Source of the DNA: JAIKWW01 sp052169645
GTDB lineage: Bacteria; Bacillota; Clostridia; Peptostreptococcales; Anaerovoracaceae
Assembly (NCBI GenBank): GCA_052169645.1
Contig: JBQNCA010000025.1
Span: 1-22,690, forward strand
Direction of reading: 5' to 3'
Length of the DNA stretch: 22,690 nt
Shown: positions 6,238 through 14,473 of the stretch, in pieces
Position numbering within the stretch: position 1 is the first letter of the stretch
Layout: each line of letters starts with the position of its first letter
Notes under the pieces: generated by a model
Told to the model about the DNA's origin: nothing
Database searches by the model: none
Seen by the model: only the letters and a program-made list of their open reading frames with translations
Translations under genes and position numbers: made by a program

Positions 6238-6303
6238 TGTTAAATAAGTACAATTTTTTTATCAGTTTAACATTATCCTTTCTGCAAGTGAAGTCGTCTG
6301 TTC

Positions 6304-6333
6304 ATTGTCAGTTGACAGCTGTCCGCTGACAAT
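6304..6333. repeat. Nested palindrome
   Basis: Outer arms attgtcag (6304-6311) and ctgacaat (6326-6333) enclose a perfect inner palindrome GACAGCTGTC (6314-6323). There is no T-run in either direction. It looks like a REP-type palindromic unit in the gap between the radical-SAM gene and the tmRNA promoter. Confidence 0.5.
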
Positions 6334-6361
6334 TCGAAAACTGCACTATCAAAAAATCTTA

Positions 6362-7549
6362 TTATTCTACTTCTACAAACAAATTTCTGTTAGCAGGGCA
6401 CAGGCATCGTTCATAGTCTCTTAATGATTCTTTTTCTCTGTACAACTTAAACTCCGCTTCACACAGAGCTTCAAGTAAAGAATATTCTTGTATATTAAGC
6501 ACTGCTTCACGCCGGTATTCACAAGGCAATATCCCTCCTCCCGCATTTATATACATATATTTTCTGCCGCCGCCCATACAGCCCTTCAAATTCTTTGTGG
6601 GATTTTGAAAATTCAAAGCGAACAACGGCTTCTCCGCACGAAATTGTCTGAGCTTCTCTCGTATGCTTTCACTCTCTTCCAAACTGATTAACTGAGCCGA
6701 AGTCCAATCCCCACTTAATCCCAAATAATGAAAATTTACAAAATAAGCTCCTGTCTCCAGCATTCTGTTATAATGTTCTTCAGAAATTACATATTTAAAG
6801 CTTTCCTTTGTATAGCAACAGGATATTCCGAATAAAAGCTGTTTTTTCCCGAGAATACTCATAGCCTTGACCGCCTTTTCAAATGAACCCTCGCCATGCG
6901 AACTGTCCATTTGCTTCCTGTCACCGTCAAAGCTTATAAACGGCACAAAATTTTTCAGCTTTAACATTTCTTCTGCTAATTTATCGTCTAAATGCGCTCC
7001 GCTTGTAAAGCACAAAAAAACGCAGTCAATGTGTTTTGCGCAAATACGAATTATATCATTTTTTCTGAGAAGCGGTTCATAGCCTCCCAATATGTAAACA
7101 TATATGCCGAGTTCCTTGCCTTGACGTACGATCTTGTCAATTGTATTAAACGGCAAAGTAATAGGAGTTCTCAGATCGTCACTTCGGGAATTGTCCGGCG
7201 GCTCTATGAGCTCCAGCATTATCGTGAGAGGTGAATTGCACTTATACTTTTCTCTCAAAGCTTTGCGCCGTTCCGCACCTTTCATGTGTTCATTCATAAA
7301 AAAATTCAACAGCAAAGATTTTACTACATTTATATCGGTACTTTTCAGCAAACGCAGCAGAAGTCCGTTATAGATATTATTTTTATTCATTATTGCGTCT
7401 ATGACTTGCCGTTTTTGCGAATCAAAAGAATCTCCTGCAAATCTGTCTATCCATTCGGCAAGTCTCGGGAGATTATTTTCCGGATCCTTAAGCACATAGC
7501 CTAAAATCTTATCGACGCCTATTTTCTGCAAACCTTTAGGTGCAAACAT
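6362..7549 (-). CDS. Radical-SAM-family protein lacking the Fe-S cysteine motif
   Basis: 395 residues from the ATG at 7549, which has GAGGAG eight bases upstream. Nearly full-length match in layout to a Clostridial radical SAM family: an N-terminal helical domain of about 100 residues (YVLKDPENNLPRLAEWIDRF; VKSLLLNFFMNEHMKG), a radical SAM barrel (DKIVRQGKELGIYVYI; FLCFTSGAHLDD; FVPFISFDG; FGISCCYTKESF), and a C-terminal Cys-rich part (GCMGGG, LPCEYR, RCLCP). In active members the strand after the helical domain reads about DPTSACNLxCTGCW and supplies the three cysteines of the SAM-binding 4Fe-4S cluster. Here residues 109-138 contain no Cys (LIEPPDNSRSDD). The TGGEP motif that contacts SAM reads GGYEP. 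The frame is otherwise intact. I infer a folded pseudoenzyme or a neofunctionalised protein. It stands alone between ssrA and smpB. Confidence 0.75.
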   Translation of the reverse strand: MFAPKGLQKIGVDKILGYVLKDPENNLPRLAEWIDRFAGDSFDSQKRQVIDAIMNKNNIYNGLLLRLLKSTDINVVKSLLLNFFMNEHMKGAERRKALREKYKCNSPLTIMLELIEPPDNSRSDDLRTPITLPFNTIDKIVRQGKELGIYVYILGGYEPLLRKNDIIRICAKHIDCVFLCFTSGAHLDDKLAEEMLKLKNFVPFISFDGDRKQMDSSHGEGSFEKAVKAMSILGKKQLLFGISCCYTKESFKYVISEEHYNRMLETGAYFVNFHYLGLSGDWTSAQLISLEESESIREKLRQFRAEKPLFALNFQNPTKNLKGCMGGGRKYMYINAGGGILPCEYRREAVLNIQEYSLLEALCEAEFKLYREKESLRDYERCLCPANRNLFVEVE

Positions 7550-7749
7550 CTCCAATACTCCTCATAATTATCAATTCATAATGTTATCTTACATCCTGTC
7601 CGCACAATGTATACTGTTTGTTATTGCTCAAGGATCGGCGACCTCCCGTCATACCTGAAAATAAGTGTCACAATATGCATGCTGTTTGAGATACCGCAGA
7701 TTTATTTCATGCTTCTCGTAAACTGCACTCATGTTCCTTTCCGTTAAAA

Positions 7750-7781
7750 TTAAAATCGCCCATATCCAATAGGCGATTTTC
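7750..7781 (-). terminator. Terminator of the rlu-lepB-smpB unit
   Basis: Perfect 9-bp stem aaaatcgcc (7752-7760) with ggcgatttt (7772-7780) immediately after the smpB stop; minus-strand tail TTTTAATTTTAA. Confidence 0.8.
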
Positions 7782-7785
7782 TTCT

Positions 7786-8244
7786 TTATCTGTTGCGTGA
7801 CTTTAAAAGTCTGTCCATACGCCTGTCCGCATCCTTTTTCGCAATGCTGTCCCTCTTATCATACAGCTTTTTACCTCTTGCCACAGCAATATCAAGCTTT
7901 GCATACCCTTTCTCATTCAGGTATAATCCCAACGGAACAAGCGTCAAACCCTTCTGCATTACGGCACTCTGCAGCTTGGCGATTTCACTCTTATGCAGGA
8001 GCAGCCTTCTGGCTCTCAAGGGATCGACATTGTAAATATTTCCATGCTCATACGGGCTTATGTTCATACCGTACACATAAACCTCCCCGTTGTCGACTCG
8101 AGCAAAGCTCTCCTTGAGATTAACACGACCTCTGCGTATGGACTTTATCTCCGTCCCTGTCAGTTCCAAACCCGCTTCATATGTATCTTCTATAAAGTAA
8201 TCATGGCGAGCTTTCTTGTTTGATGCCACGAGCTTTCTTCCCAT
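7786..8244 (-). CDS. smpB: SsrA-binding protein SmpB
   Basis: 152 residues, the normal length. SmpB binds the tRNA-like end of tmRNA, mimics the codon-anticodon arm in the ribosomal A site, and is required for trans-translation. Family hallmarks are all present: NKKARHDYFIEDTYEAGLEL near the start, GTEIKSIRRGRVNLKESFAR, the central YEHGNIYNVDPLRARRLLLH, and the basic C-terminal tail KKLYDKRDSIAKKDADRR that enters the mRNA channel. AAGGAG precedes the ATG and overlaps the lepB stop region. Only ten bases separate the genes, so they are co-transcribed. Its partner RNA, ssrA, lies 1.6 kb downstream on the same strand. Confidence 0.97.
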   Translation of the reverse strand: MGRKLVASNKKARHDYFIEDTYEAGLELTGTEIKSIRRGRVNLKESFARVDNGEVYVYGMNISPYEHGNIYNVDPLRARRLLLHKSEIAKLQSAVMQKGLTLVPLGLYLNEKGYAKLDIAVARGKKLYDKRDSIAKKDADRRMDRLLKSRNR

Positions 8245-8254
8245 ATAAACTCCT

Positions 8255-8944
8255 TTATCTCGGTGTACTCTGATAATTGTCGTACAACCCGCCTATTTTA
8301 TCGAAAGGAAAAAGTCTGAAAACCGCCTTTCCTATCAATCTGCCTTCATCTACAAATCCCACCATTTCCGAACGGCTGTCTATGCTTACGGCTCTGTTGT
8401 CGCCCAACACGAACAGTGTTCCGGGAGGAACTATACTCTCATCCATTCCGCCGGTGGTAAAGCCATCCTTTGTATAAGGTTCTTCCAGAGGATTACCGTT
8501 TCTGTAAACCGTTCCGTCCCTAACTGCAACGGTGTCGCCGGGCAAACCGACAACACGCTTTATCAATAGTTTATCCTTGCCGTTTTCTCCCATTAGATTG
8601 CTCCGAAATACAACAATATCCCCATATGCAGGCGTTTTCCCCATACGGGCATCCATTTTCCACAGCAGCAGGTAGTCATTATTATTCAGAGTATTTTCCA
8701 TGGAATGCTCTTTCACTATTGTCGGTGTCATCAGCTGGTACAACAAAATTGCTATAAGTATCGCAACAAATACATCCTGCATCAGTGTCTTAAGCTTTCC
8801 CATACTTCCACCTTTAAGACGGTTTCTTTTCTTTTTTCTTTTCATTCTCACAGGAATTTCTTCATCGACATCATCAGAATCTTCCTGCTCTTCAAAATTC
8901 CTGCTTTTCTGTTCTTCCATATCCATTTCTGTTCTGTCATCCAT
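8255..8944 (-). CDS. lepB: Signal peptidase I
   Basis: 229-residue type I signal peptidase that cleaves secretory signal peptides outside the membrane. A single membrane segment at residues about 57-73 (DVFVAILIAILLYQLMT) is followed by the catalytic Ser81 in VKEHSMENTL and the general base Lys129 in LLIKRVVGLPGD, then the GDNR box near the C-terminus (LFVLGDNRAVSIDSR). The cytoplasmic N-terminus is unusually long, about 50 residues, acidic first (EEQEDSDDVDEE) and then Lys/Arg-rich (MKRKKKRNRLKGG). GGAGG lies ten bases before the ATG. It sits between the pseudouridine synthase (41-base gap) and smpB (10-base gap), so probably one operon. Its substrates here may include the subtilase and the small secreted protein of this window. 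Confidence 0.93.
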   Translation of the reverse strand: MDDRTEMDMEEQKSRNFEEQEDSDDVDEEIPVRMKRKKKRNRLKGGSMGKLKTLMQDVFVAILIAILLYQLMTPTIVKEHSMENTLNNNDYLLLWKMDARMGKTPAYGDIVVFRSNLMGENGKDKLLIKRVVGLPGDTVAVRDGTVYRNGNPLEEPYTKDGFTTGGMDESIVPPGTLFVLGDNRAVSIDSRSEMVGFVDEGRLIGKAVFRLFPFDKIGGLYDNYQSTPR

Positions 8945-8985
8945 TTATCTAAAACCTCCGTCGAAAGTATGTATCGGCTTTTATT

Positions 8986-10035
8986 TTATTCAGAAATGTA
9001 TTTTTCCATATCGGGAAAAAGTAATTTCCATTTTTCCCCTGCACGTCCCTGCGGCAAGGCTGTAATCGTTCCGCATTTTAACGCAAGCGCTGCTTTATAG
9101 TTCTCATCAAATTTAAGTCTGTACGCATGCAACATCTGTCCACGCAGTTCCAAGCCTCTCGCTGTCGATACGCCCCTGCCGGCTTTATCGTACTTTCCGT
9201 CGCCGAGAATCGGATACCCCGCCTCTGCCAGATGTGCTCTGATTTGATGCGTTCTCCCGGTAATCAACTTGATTTCGGTAAGTGTTAAACCGTTTCTGCA
9301 AGCCAACGGCTTAACTTCCGTTTCTATATGCTTTCCTCCGGTTGCATGAATATCCTTATTTTCAATCGTAATCACTTCATTTTCACTACGCTTTAAAAAA
9401 CTGTCGATTTTAACGATATTCAGTTCTTCATCCTTAGTCAGCTTTCCTTCGAGATGCAGTTTTTCATGCAGTTCACCTGTTATTATTGCCAGATAGTATT
9501 TTTCTATACCGTTGCGATTCCTTATTATATCGCTCAGTGTCCTGAGTGCGGAGCTGTTTTTTCCGAATATGACGAGCCCCGAAGTATTCCTGTCCAGACG
9601 ATTTACCGCCGCAGGCGCAAAGGTCTTTTCAACTCTCGGTATATAAGCTCCCGTCTCAATAAGGTAATCCGTTATCTGATTCACGAGAGTATCCTTTTTT
9701 TCCTTATGATTACCATGAGTGAGCAGACCCTCCGGCTTAACAGCAATCAGTATATTCTCATCTTCGTAGGCTATACCGAAGCTGCGTTTTACCCCGTTTC
9801 GTTTTCCGATCTTTTTTTCCGGACGAAGCTTTTCCAGCATATCATCTGAAATATACAATTTAAGCGAATCTCCCGCCTCAAGCATAGTATCGTTCTTTAC
9901 ACGCAAGCCGTTAAGCTTCACGTCCTTGCGAATCGCTTTATATATGTAGCTCAGCTGTGCCCCCGGCAGATACTTTCTTAAAAATCTGTCCAGACGCTGA
10001 TGCGCATCATTTTCATTTATTATAATATCAATCAT
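8986..10035 (-). CDS. RluC/RluD-family 23S rRNA pseudouridine synthase
   Basis: 349 residues. An N-terminal S4 RNA-binding domain (QRLDRFLRKYLPGAQLSYIY, residues about 13-60) precedes the pseudouridine synthase domain. The catalytic Asp148 sits in NRLDRNTSGLVIFGKN; family members usually have His-Arg-Leu-Asp, so the leading residue differs without touching the Asp. Other family motifs: ILIAVKPEGLLTH and ITGRTHQIRAHLAEAGYPILG. The enzyme isomerises specific uridines in 23S rRNA. RluC-like targets are likely, but paralogues (RluC, RluD, YtzG-like) cannot be separated by eye. First gene of the apparent rlu-lepB-smpB unit; only weak promoter-like sequence upstream. Confidence 0.88.
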   Translation of the reverse strand: MIDIIINENDAHQRLDRFLRKYLPGAQLSYIYKAIRKDVKLNGLRVKNDTMLEAGDSLKLYISDDMLEKLRPEKKIGKRNGVKRSFGIAYEDENILIAVKPEGLLTHGNHKEKKDTLVNQITDYLIETGAYIPRVEKTFAPAAVNRLDRNTSGLVIFGKNSSALRTLSDIIRNRNGIEKYYLAIITGELHEKLHLEGKLTKDEELNIVKIDSFLKRSENEVITIENKDIHATGGKHIETEVKPLACRNGLTLTEIKLITGRTHQIRAHLAEAGYPILGDGKYDKAGRGVSTARGLELRGQMLHAYRLKFDENYKAALALKCGTITALPQGRAGEKWKLLFPDMEKYISE

Positions 10036-10580
10036 TACTTCAAATATATATTATCGTCAAACACCGATACACGTTTAATATCTTTACTTAATCGGATTGT
10101 CTCATGAATATCAATATGCATGTTTTATCGTTTTTTATGTGCAATATCGCTATGCATGTTTTATGCTCAATATCGCTTTCATTTACATTTGTCGTACTGC
10201 TTGTTATAAGGAAATTCCGGATAATAAAAGCCAAGCTTAAAAAATCTAAACCTATGACAAATTCACAATATATGCAGCGATTCCATATAATCAAAACCGA
10301 TCCGATACATTATATACTAACACTAAAACAAGGTAAATCGCTACTGTTTTCTTGAATCAAGGCTTTGGAAAATCTTGATTCGAGGCTGAAAAAGTTCCGA
10401 TATATTCAAAATATTCAAATTTTATTTATATCCCTCCTCTATTTTCACTTTTCAAATATGAATTATCACAAAAACTGATTGTAATTGTTTAAAATTGAAA
10501 GATATGATAGTATAATCAAATAAATCGGCTAATTTCAACAGCTTTAGCAAACACAACAAGGCTTGCACAGGAGATCGGAT
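10036..10580. other. Intergenic region between divergent units
   Basis: About 545 AT-rich bases. Near 10115-10177 there are two degenerate tandem units sharing tatgcatgttttat (10115-10128 and 10151-10164) and caatatcgct (10142-10151 and 10168-10177). At 10351-10384 there is an imperfect 11-bp inverted repeat (cttgaatcaag / cttgattcgag) without a T-run. The promoter of the plus-strand unit is near its right end. An 83-codon frame at 10104-10355 has no ribosome binding site and I do not call it. Confidence 0.5.
10488..10516 (+). promoter_or_regulatory. Candidate promoter of the MltG-like/subtilase unit
   Basis: TATAAT at 10511-10516 with a poor -35 match (TTTAAA at 10488-10493, 17-base spacer), about 65 bases before the ATG at 10581. 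The weak -35 hints at an activator or another sigma factor. Confidence 0.45.
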
Positions 10581-11027
10581 ATGAATAAAATAAGAGATTT
10601 TATATATAATACCAGTGACATAGTAATAACTTTGATTATAATAGCCGCAGCGGCTTTTCTTATATTCTGGAGAGTGGACATAATTTCTCAATACAGTAAC
10701 CCTGAAAGTGAATCGCATGTTGGCGTAAATTGTGATAAACCCGATAACGGGATAGAGATTTCAACCACGGATATTCAAACAGATGATAACGACAATTCGG
10801 ATGAGACTGCCCCTGATGAAAATATCGTCTATTCCGTCACCGTTCCGAATAATTCTACAGATACCGATATAGCAAAGCTGCTGATTGATGCCAAGCTCAT
10901 AGGAGATGAATCGGAACTTTATGCCGCCATAGAAGAAGCCGGTGCCGAAGGCAAACTTAAATATGGAACCTTCAGCATACCTGCAGGCTCTACGGCTCTC
11001 GATATAGTTAAAATCATGACTTCTTAA
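10581..11027 (+). CDS. Membrane-anchored MltG-like (LysM-like part) protein
   Basis: 148 residues from the ATG at 10581, with AGGAG seven bases upstream. Residues about 13-33 (DIVITLIIIAAAAFLIFW) form one membrane anchor. An acidic, Asp/Asn-rich spacer follows, then a 60-residue domain: YSVTVPNNSTDTDIAKLLID, LIGDESELYAAIEEAG and LKYGTFSIPAGSTALDIVKI. This matches the LysM-like subdomain of the endolytic transglycosylase MltG/YceG (pattern V-x-I-P-x-G, then G-x-Y/F-x-I). The protein stops where the MltG catalytic domain would begin, so it should bind glycan or act as an accessory factor but not cleave. The next gene starts 45 bases downstream; a duplicated ccgttcgatta (11028-11038, 11046-11056) fills the gap. 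Confidence 0.65.
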   Translation: MNKIRDFIYNTSDIVITLIIIAAAAFLIFWRVDIISQYSNPESESHVGVNCDKPDNGIEISTTDIQTDDNDNSDETAPDENIVYSVTVPNNSTDTDIAKLLIDAKLIGDESELYAAIEEAGAEGKLKYGTFSIPAGSTALDIVKIMTS

Positions 11028-11072
11028 CCGTTCGATTACTCTTAGCCGTTCGATTAATTGAGGAATATCAAA

Positions 11073-13958
11073 ATGTTTAAATTAAAAAAGATAACTGCTG
11101 TCTTAACAGCAATCATACTATGCCTGATTCCGGCACAGGCGAGCCTTGCGAGCGAATTTACTTATCCTGCGTACTCCGTCGAAAATGCACTGCTGGAGCA
11201 AGTTATCAGAGGAGAAGTCCCAAACTCCATAGAAGGTGAATACGACGGATTTATATTCAAACTCAAGGATGAAGCTTATAGTGAACCGAGCATTGTCAAC
11301 AGCTTCATTACAAAACTGTCGGGAGATGAAATCATTGATAGCACCGCTGTAGCTGAGAACGTTGACGGCATTTATGAACTGCAGTATTCGGACGGTATTT
11401 TTGTATCCGAATCCGGTGAAGCTCTGCAAAAGTCAGTTGTCGAAAACTTCATAGATCCGGACAGTATAGAATATATAATTCCGAATTTCACACTCTATTT
11501 AAGTGATACAGAAAAAACATTCACATTTCCAAATACAGCTGATAACGTATACGACGGTGCAGAGCTTTCTTCTTACAATAACCCCGATGATCCGCTTTAC
11601 CAAGAGCAATGGAATCTGCCTAAGCTCGAAATTCCTTATGCGTGGACAAACGGATTTGAAGGTCAAGCCGTAGCTGAGCCGATCGAAAGTATTACCGTAG
11701 CGGTATTGGACTCGGGACTGAATGAACACATCGATTTGGACAATGATCAGATACTCTGGGACTTGGCTGCAAACTACACTTCCAATACACCTTCATTCGG
11801 AAAATCCGCTGTAACCGATATCAACGGACACGGAACGAGCGTAAGCGGCATAATAGCTGCTTCCAAGGATAATTCCGAAGGTATATCCGGCATCGCTCCG
11901 CTTGTTAAAATTCTCCCGATCAAGGTTACCGACGGTAGCAAATTCAGCCTTGATAATGTACTTGAAGCCATTCCGTATGCCATGGCAAAAGGCGCAGATG
12001 TTATCAATATGAGCTGGGGAATGAGGTCTATAAATACTCAAGGCTATGTCGACCCTCTCAAACCGCTCTGTGATCAAGCCTCCGCCTCCGGCGTATTGCT
12101 TTTAGCTGCCGCAGGCAATGACGGAAATAAGACTGATGCATCTGCTTGGATACAACTCGGAATAGAAAATGTCCCTCAAATTCCTGCCGCCTACGATAAT
12201 GTGATAGGCGTAGCTTCTACAACTCAAGACGATAAGCTCTCTGCATTTTCCCAAAAAAATGCTTCATCCGTAGACGTAGCTGCCCCCGGCTCTGTCATTA
12301 ACGGCTTGAATTTGAATAACAGATATAAGATTTTGAATGGGACATCCTTTGCCGCACCGGAGGTGTCGGCACTTGCAGCAATGATGAAAAGCATCAAGCC
12401 GAGTATCAATCATAGTGAGTTTTTTGAAATATTAAAAAATACTTCTCACGATTTAAATGATCCTCATAATTATGACGGCTACGGCATAGTTGACTTCAGG
12501 GCAGCTATAGAAAAGCTTGTTTATGAGCAAACGGACCAAGTCGGCGGCATGTCTGCGGCAAATCTTTCCAAGTCTTTAAATAAGGTCAGCAAACTGTCAT
12601 TTTTGATTTCCGATACTCACGGCAACAAAATCGCATCGCAGCAGCTTAAACTCAGTATTGCTCCAATCGAAGCGGAGTTCCCCGAGAACAGAGATATCAC
12701 AAGCGATGCCGGCGGTACATATTCCGAGCTTCTCAGCTCCGATGACGAAAGCTCAGTAATAGGCGCTCAATATAAATATCGTATAAACTGTTCCGGATAT
12801 ATGGAAGCTGCAGGCACTTTCAAACCGCTGCTCACAAGCTGCTCCGTAAAAGTCGAATTGAAGGATGATAATTCCATAACGGGTGAACATGTATATTTAA
12901 AACCTGTGCTACTTAATTCCTCCAACGAAAATATTTCTAATGCAATAATAGAAACGATAAATTCCGAACTTGAAGAAAATAATATTATACAGCCTATAAA
13001 TAATGCCGCAGAGATAGGGCTGAATCCTATTTCCGCAGCCAAGTTTATCGGTTCCTACCCTATAGATGTTCCGGGATCTTATAAGATAAAGGTTTCCGCA
13101 GAAGGCTATTATCCGAGTGAAACCACTGTAATTGCAGACAGTGCCAACTACAACCCTCTCAAGGGGAGCGTCAAATTGCTGCCCATAACTCTTACGGCAA
13201 TTCCCAAGCCTCCTTCGGGCGGAGGTGGCGGCTCTTCAGGCGGTGGCGGCGGTTCGAGCGGCGGAGGTGGCGGTGGCTCTGCGCTTCCGACCGAGCCTGC
13301 AGCCCCTATTGAAAAGCCCGCTGATAAACCTCCTGTAGCTACCACAAACGATGAGATTTTACAGAATTCAAACAACACGGACATAATCCCCGCACACACT
13401 CTGTTCAGCGATATAAACTCAGACGATTGGTATGACTCTCCAATCAGCTATGTCGTTTCGAAGGGCTACTTCAAAGGAGTGTCAGAAAAGACCTTTGCCC
13501 CTGAACAAAGCATGACAAGGGCAATGTTCGTAACCGTGCTTGGCAGAATGTCCGGTATAAATACTTCCGATTATAAGCGTTCAGCCTTCAAGGATATCGC
13601 TGCCGGAAGCTGGTATGAACCGTATGTTGCATGGGCAGCTTCAAACGGTATAGTTAAAGGCAACTCCTCATCCACATTTGCCCCGAATGCCACTATTACC
13701 AGAGAAGAAATCGCTGCCGTGCTATTCCGATATGCCGCAAGCTCACATATTACATTTGAATCAAACAAGCTGAATATCAATACATTTTCCGACAGTAACA
13801 GCATCTCGTATTGGGCTTCCGACGCTATGAAATGGGCGGTTAATGCGGGTATGATGCAAGGAGCGTCAAATAAGCTCAATCCTTCATCACCTGCTACAAG
13901 AGCACAGGTTGCTAAAATACTGCAAGCCTTTGATGAAAGAGCCGTTAAGAATACATAA
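11073..13958 (+). CDS. Secreted subtilisin-like protease with SLH anchor
   Basis: 961 residues from the ATG at 11073 (GAGG nine bases upstream; a TTG five codons earlier is less likely). Signal peptide at residues 1-26 (KKITAVLTAIILCLIPAQAS), then a propeptide-like region to about 170. The S8 catalytic domain has Asp213 (VAVLDSGLN), His253 (NGHGTSVSGI), oxyanion Asn349 (AAAGNDG) and Ser425 (LNGTSFAAPEV). Residues about 490-710 look like beta-sandwich repeats (GSYKIKVSAEGYYPSETTV). A Gly/Ser-rich linker at about 714-738 leads to three SLH repeats at about 774-828, 839-888 and 905-953, which tie the protein non-covalently to the cell-wall polymer. Expected role: surface protease for nutrient supply or processing of surface proteins. 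Catalytic residues are complete. It follows the MltG-like gene and ends at a strong hairpin. Confidence 0.93.
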   Translation: MFKLKKITAVLTAIILCLIPAQASLASEFTYPAYSVENALLEQVIRGEVPNSIEGEYDGFIFKLKDEAYSEPSIVNSFITKLSGDEIIDSTAVAENVDGIYELQYSDGIFVSESGEALQKSVVENFIDPDSIEYIIPNFTLYLSDTEKTFTFPNTADNVYDGAELSSYNNPDDPLYQEQWNLPKLEIPYAWTNGFEGQAVAEPIESITVAVLDSGLNEHIDLDNDQILWDLAANYTSNTPSFGKSAVTDINGHGTSVSGIIAASKDNSEGISGIAPLVKILPIKVTDGSKFSLDNVLEAIPYAMAKGADVINMSWGMRSINTQGYVDPLKPLCDQASASGVLLLAAAGNDGNKTDASAWIQLGIENVPQIPAAYDNVIGVASTTQDDKLSAFSQKNASSVDVAAPGSVINGLNLNNRYKILNGTSFAAPEVSALAAMMKSIKPSINHSEFFEILKNTSHDLNDPHNYDGYGIVDFRAAIEKLVYEQTDQVGGMSAANLSKSLNKVSKLSFLISDTHGNKIASQQLKLSIAPIEAEFPENRDITSDAGGTYSELLSSDDESSVIGAQYKYRINCSGYMEAAGTFKPLLTSCSVKVELKDDNSITGEHVYLKPVLLNSSNENISNAIIETINSELEENNIIQPINNAAEIGLNPISAAKFIGSYPIDVPGSYKIKVSAEGYYPSETTVIADSANYNPLKGSVKLLPITLTAIPKPPSGGGGGSSGGGGGSSGGGGGGSALPTEPAAPIEKPADKPPVATTNDEILQNSNNTDIIPAHTLFSDINSDDWYDSPISYVVSKGYFKGVSEKTFAPEQSMTRAMFVTVLGRMSGINTSDYKRSAFKDIAAGSWYEPYVAWAASNGIVKGNSSSTFAPNATITREEIAAVLFRYAASSHITFESNKLNINTFSDSNSISYWASDAMKWAVNAGMMQGASNKLNPSSPATRAQVAKILQAFDERAVKNT

Positions 13959-13996
13959 CTTCTCAATATAAGTAAACACAGGAACCGTCTATAAAC

Positions 13997-14040
13997 AACA
14001 GGCTGAGATTTAAGCTTTTTATTTCAGCCTGTTTATCTTT
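13997..14040 (+). terminator. Terminator of the subtilase gene
   Basis: Perfect 10-bp stem aacaggctga (13997-14006) with tcagcctgtt (14024-14033), followed by a T-rich tail. Confidence 0.75.
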
Positions 14041-14144
14041 ATTACTTTCAAAACACCTTGGGATATTCTCTCGGAGTTCTTTCTGCAGATTGCATTTTTA
14101 TCTCTATTCCTTTCGGAATTACCTTGGAAAATTCTATTTTGCCC

Positions 14145-14174
14145 TTGACTTCTCATTTCTACACAGAGTATACT
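14145..14174 (+). promoter_or_regulatory. Promoter of tRNA-Arg
   Basis: TTGACT (14145-14150), 18-base spacer, TATACT (14169-14174), about 39 bases upstream of the mature tRNA 5' end. Confidence 0.7.
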
Positions 14175-14212
14175 TATATGCGTTGAATATCATTTCCATA
14201 GGTCATTCACAT

Positions 14213-14289
14213 GCACCACTAGCTCAGCTGGATAGAGTAGCACACTACGAATGTGAAGGTCCCGGGTTCGAATCCCTGGTGGTGCGCCA
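14213..14289 (+). tRNA. tRNA-Arg (anticodon ACG)
   Basis: 77 bases including an encoded CCA. Acceptor stem GCACCAC pairs fully with GTGGTGC; D-stem GCTC/GAGT; anticodon loop CTACGAA gives ACG, which decodes CGN after A-to-I editing; T-loop TTCGAAT. Two stem positions do not pair: the first pair of the anticodon stem (G opposite A) and the second pair of the T-stem (C opposite T). It has its own promoter and terminator and stands alone. Confidence 0.92.
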
Positions 14290-14294
14290 GACAT

Positions 14295-14341
14295 AAAAAG
14301 CCGTTCAAACGATTGGAATTATCGCTTTGAACGGCTTTTTT
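14295..14341. terminator. Two-way terminator between tRNA-Arg and trpBA
   Basis: Perfect 14-bp stem aaaagccgttcaaa (14296-14309) with tttgaacggctttt (14326-14339). T-runs exist in both directions, so it can end the tRNA transcript on the plus strand and the convergent trpBA transcript on the minus strand. Confidence 0.8.
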
Positions 14342-14473
14342 CAATGCTTTCGAAATGTGTTTAATAATAGCGTAAAATCACCTAAAATTCACCGAAAGTG
14401 TTGCACCCTGCGTGCACCCTTAAATTCCAAATTCATAGAAATATAGTTTCTCAAAATTTCTTCATTAATACAG

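Noticed and set aside
10104..10355. 83-codon plus-strand frame with a hydrophobic stretch
   Set aside because: No ribosome binding site, it contains the short degenerate tandem repeats of the intergenic region, and its composition simply reflects AT-rich DNA.
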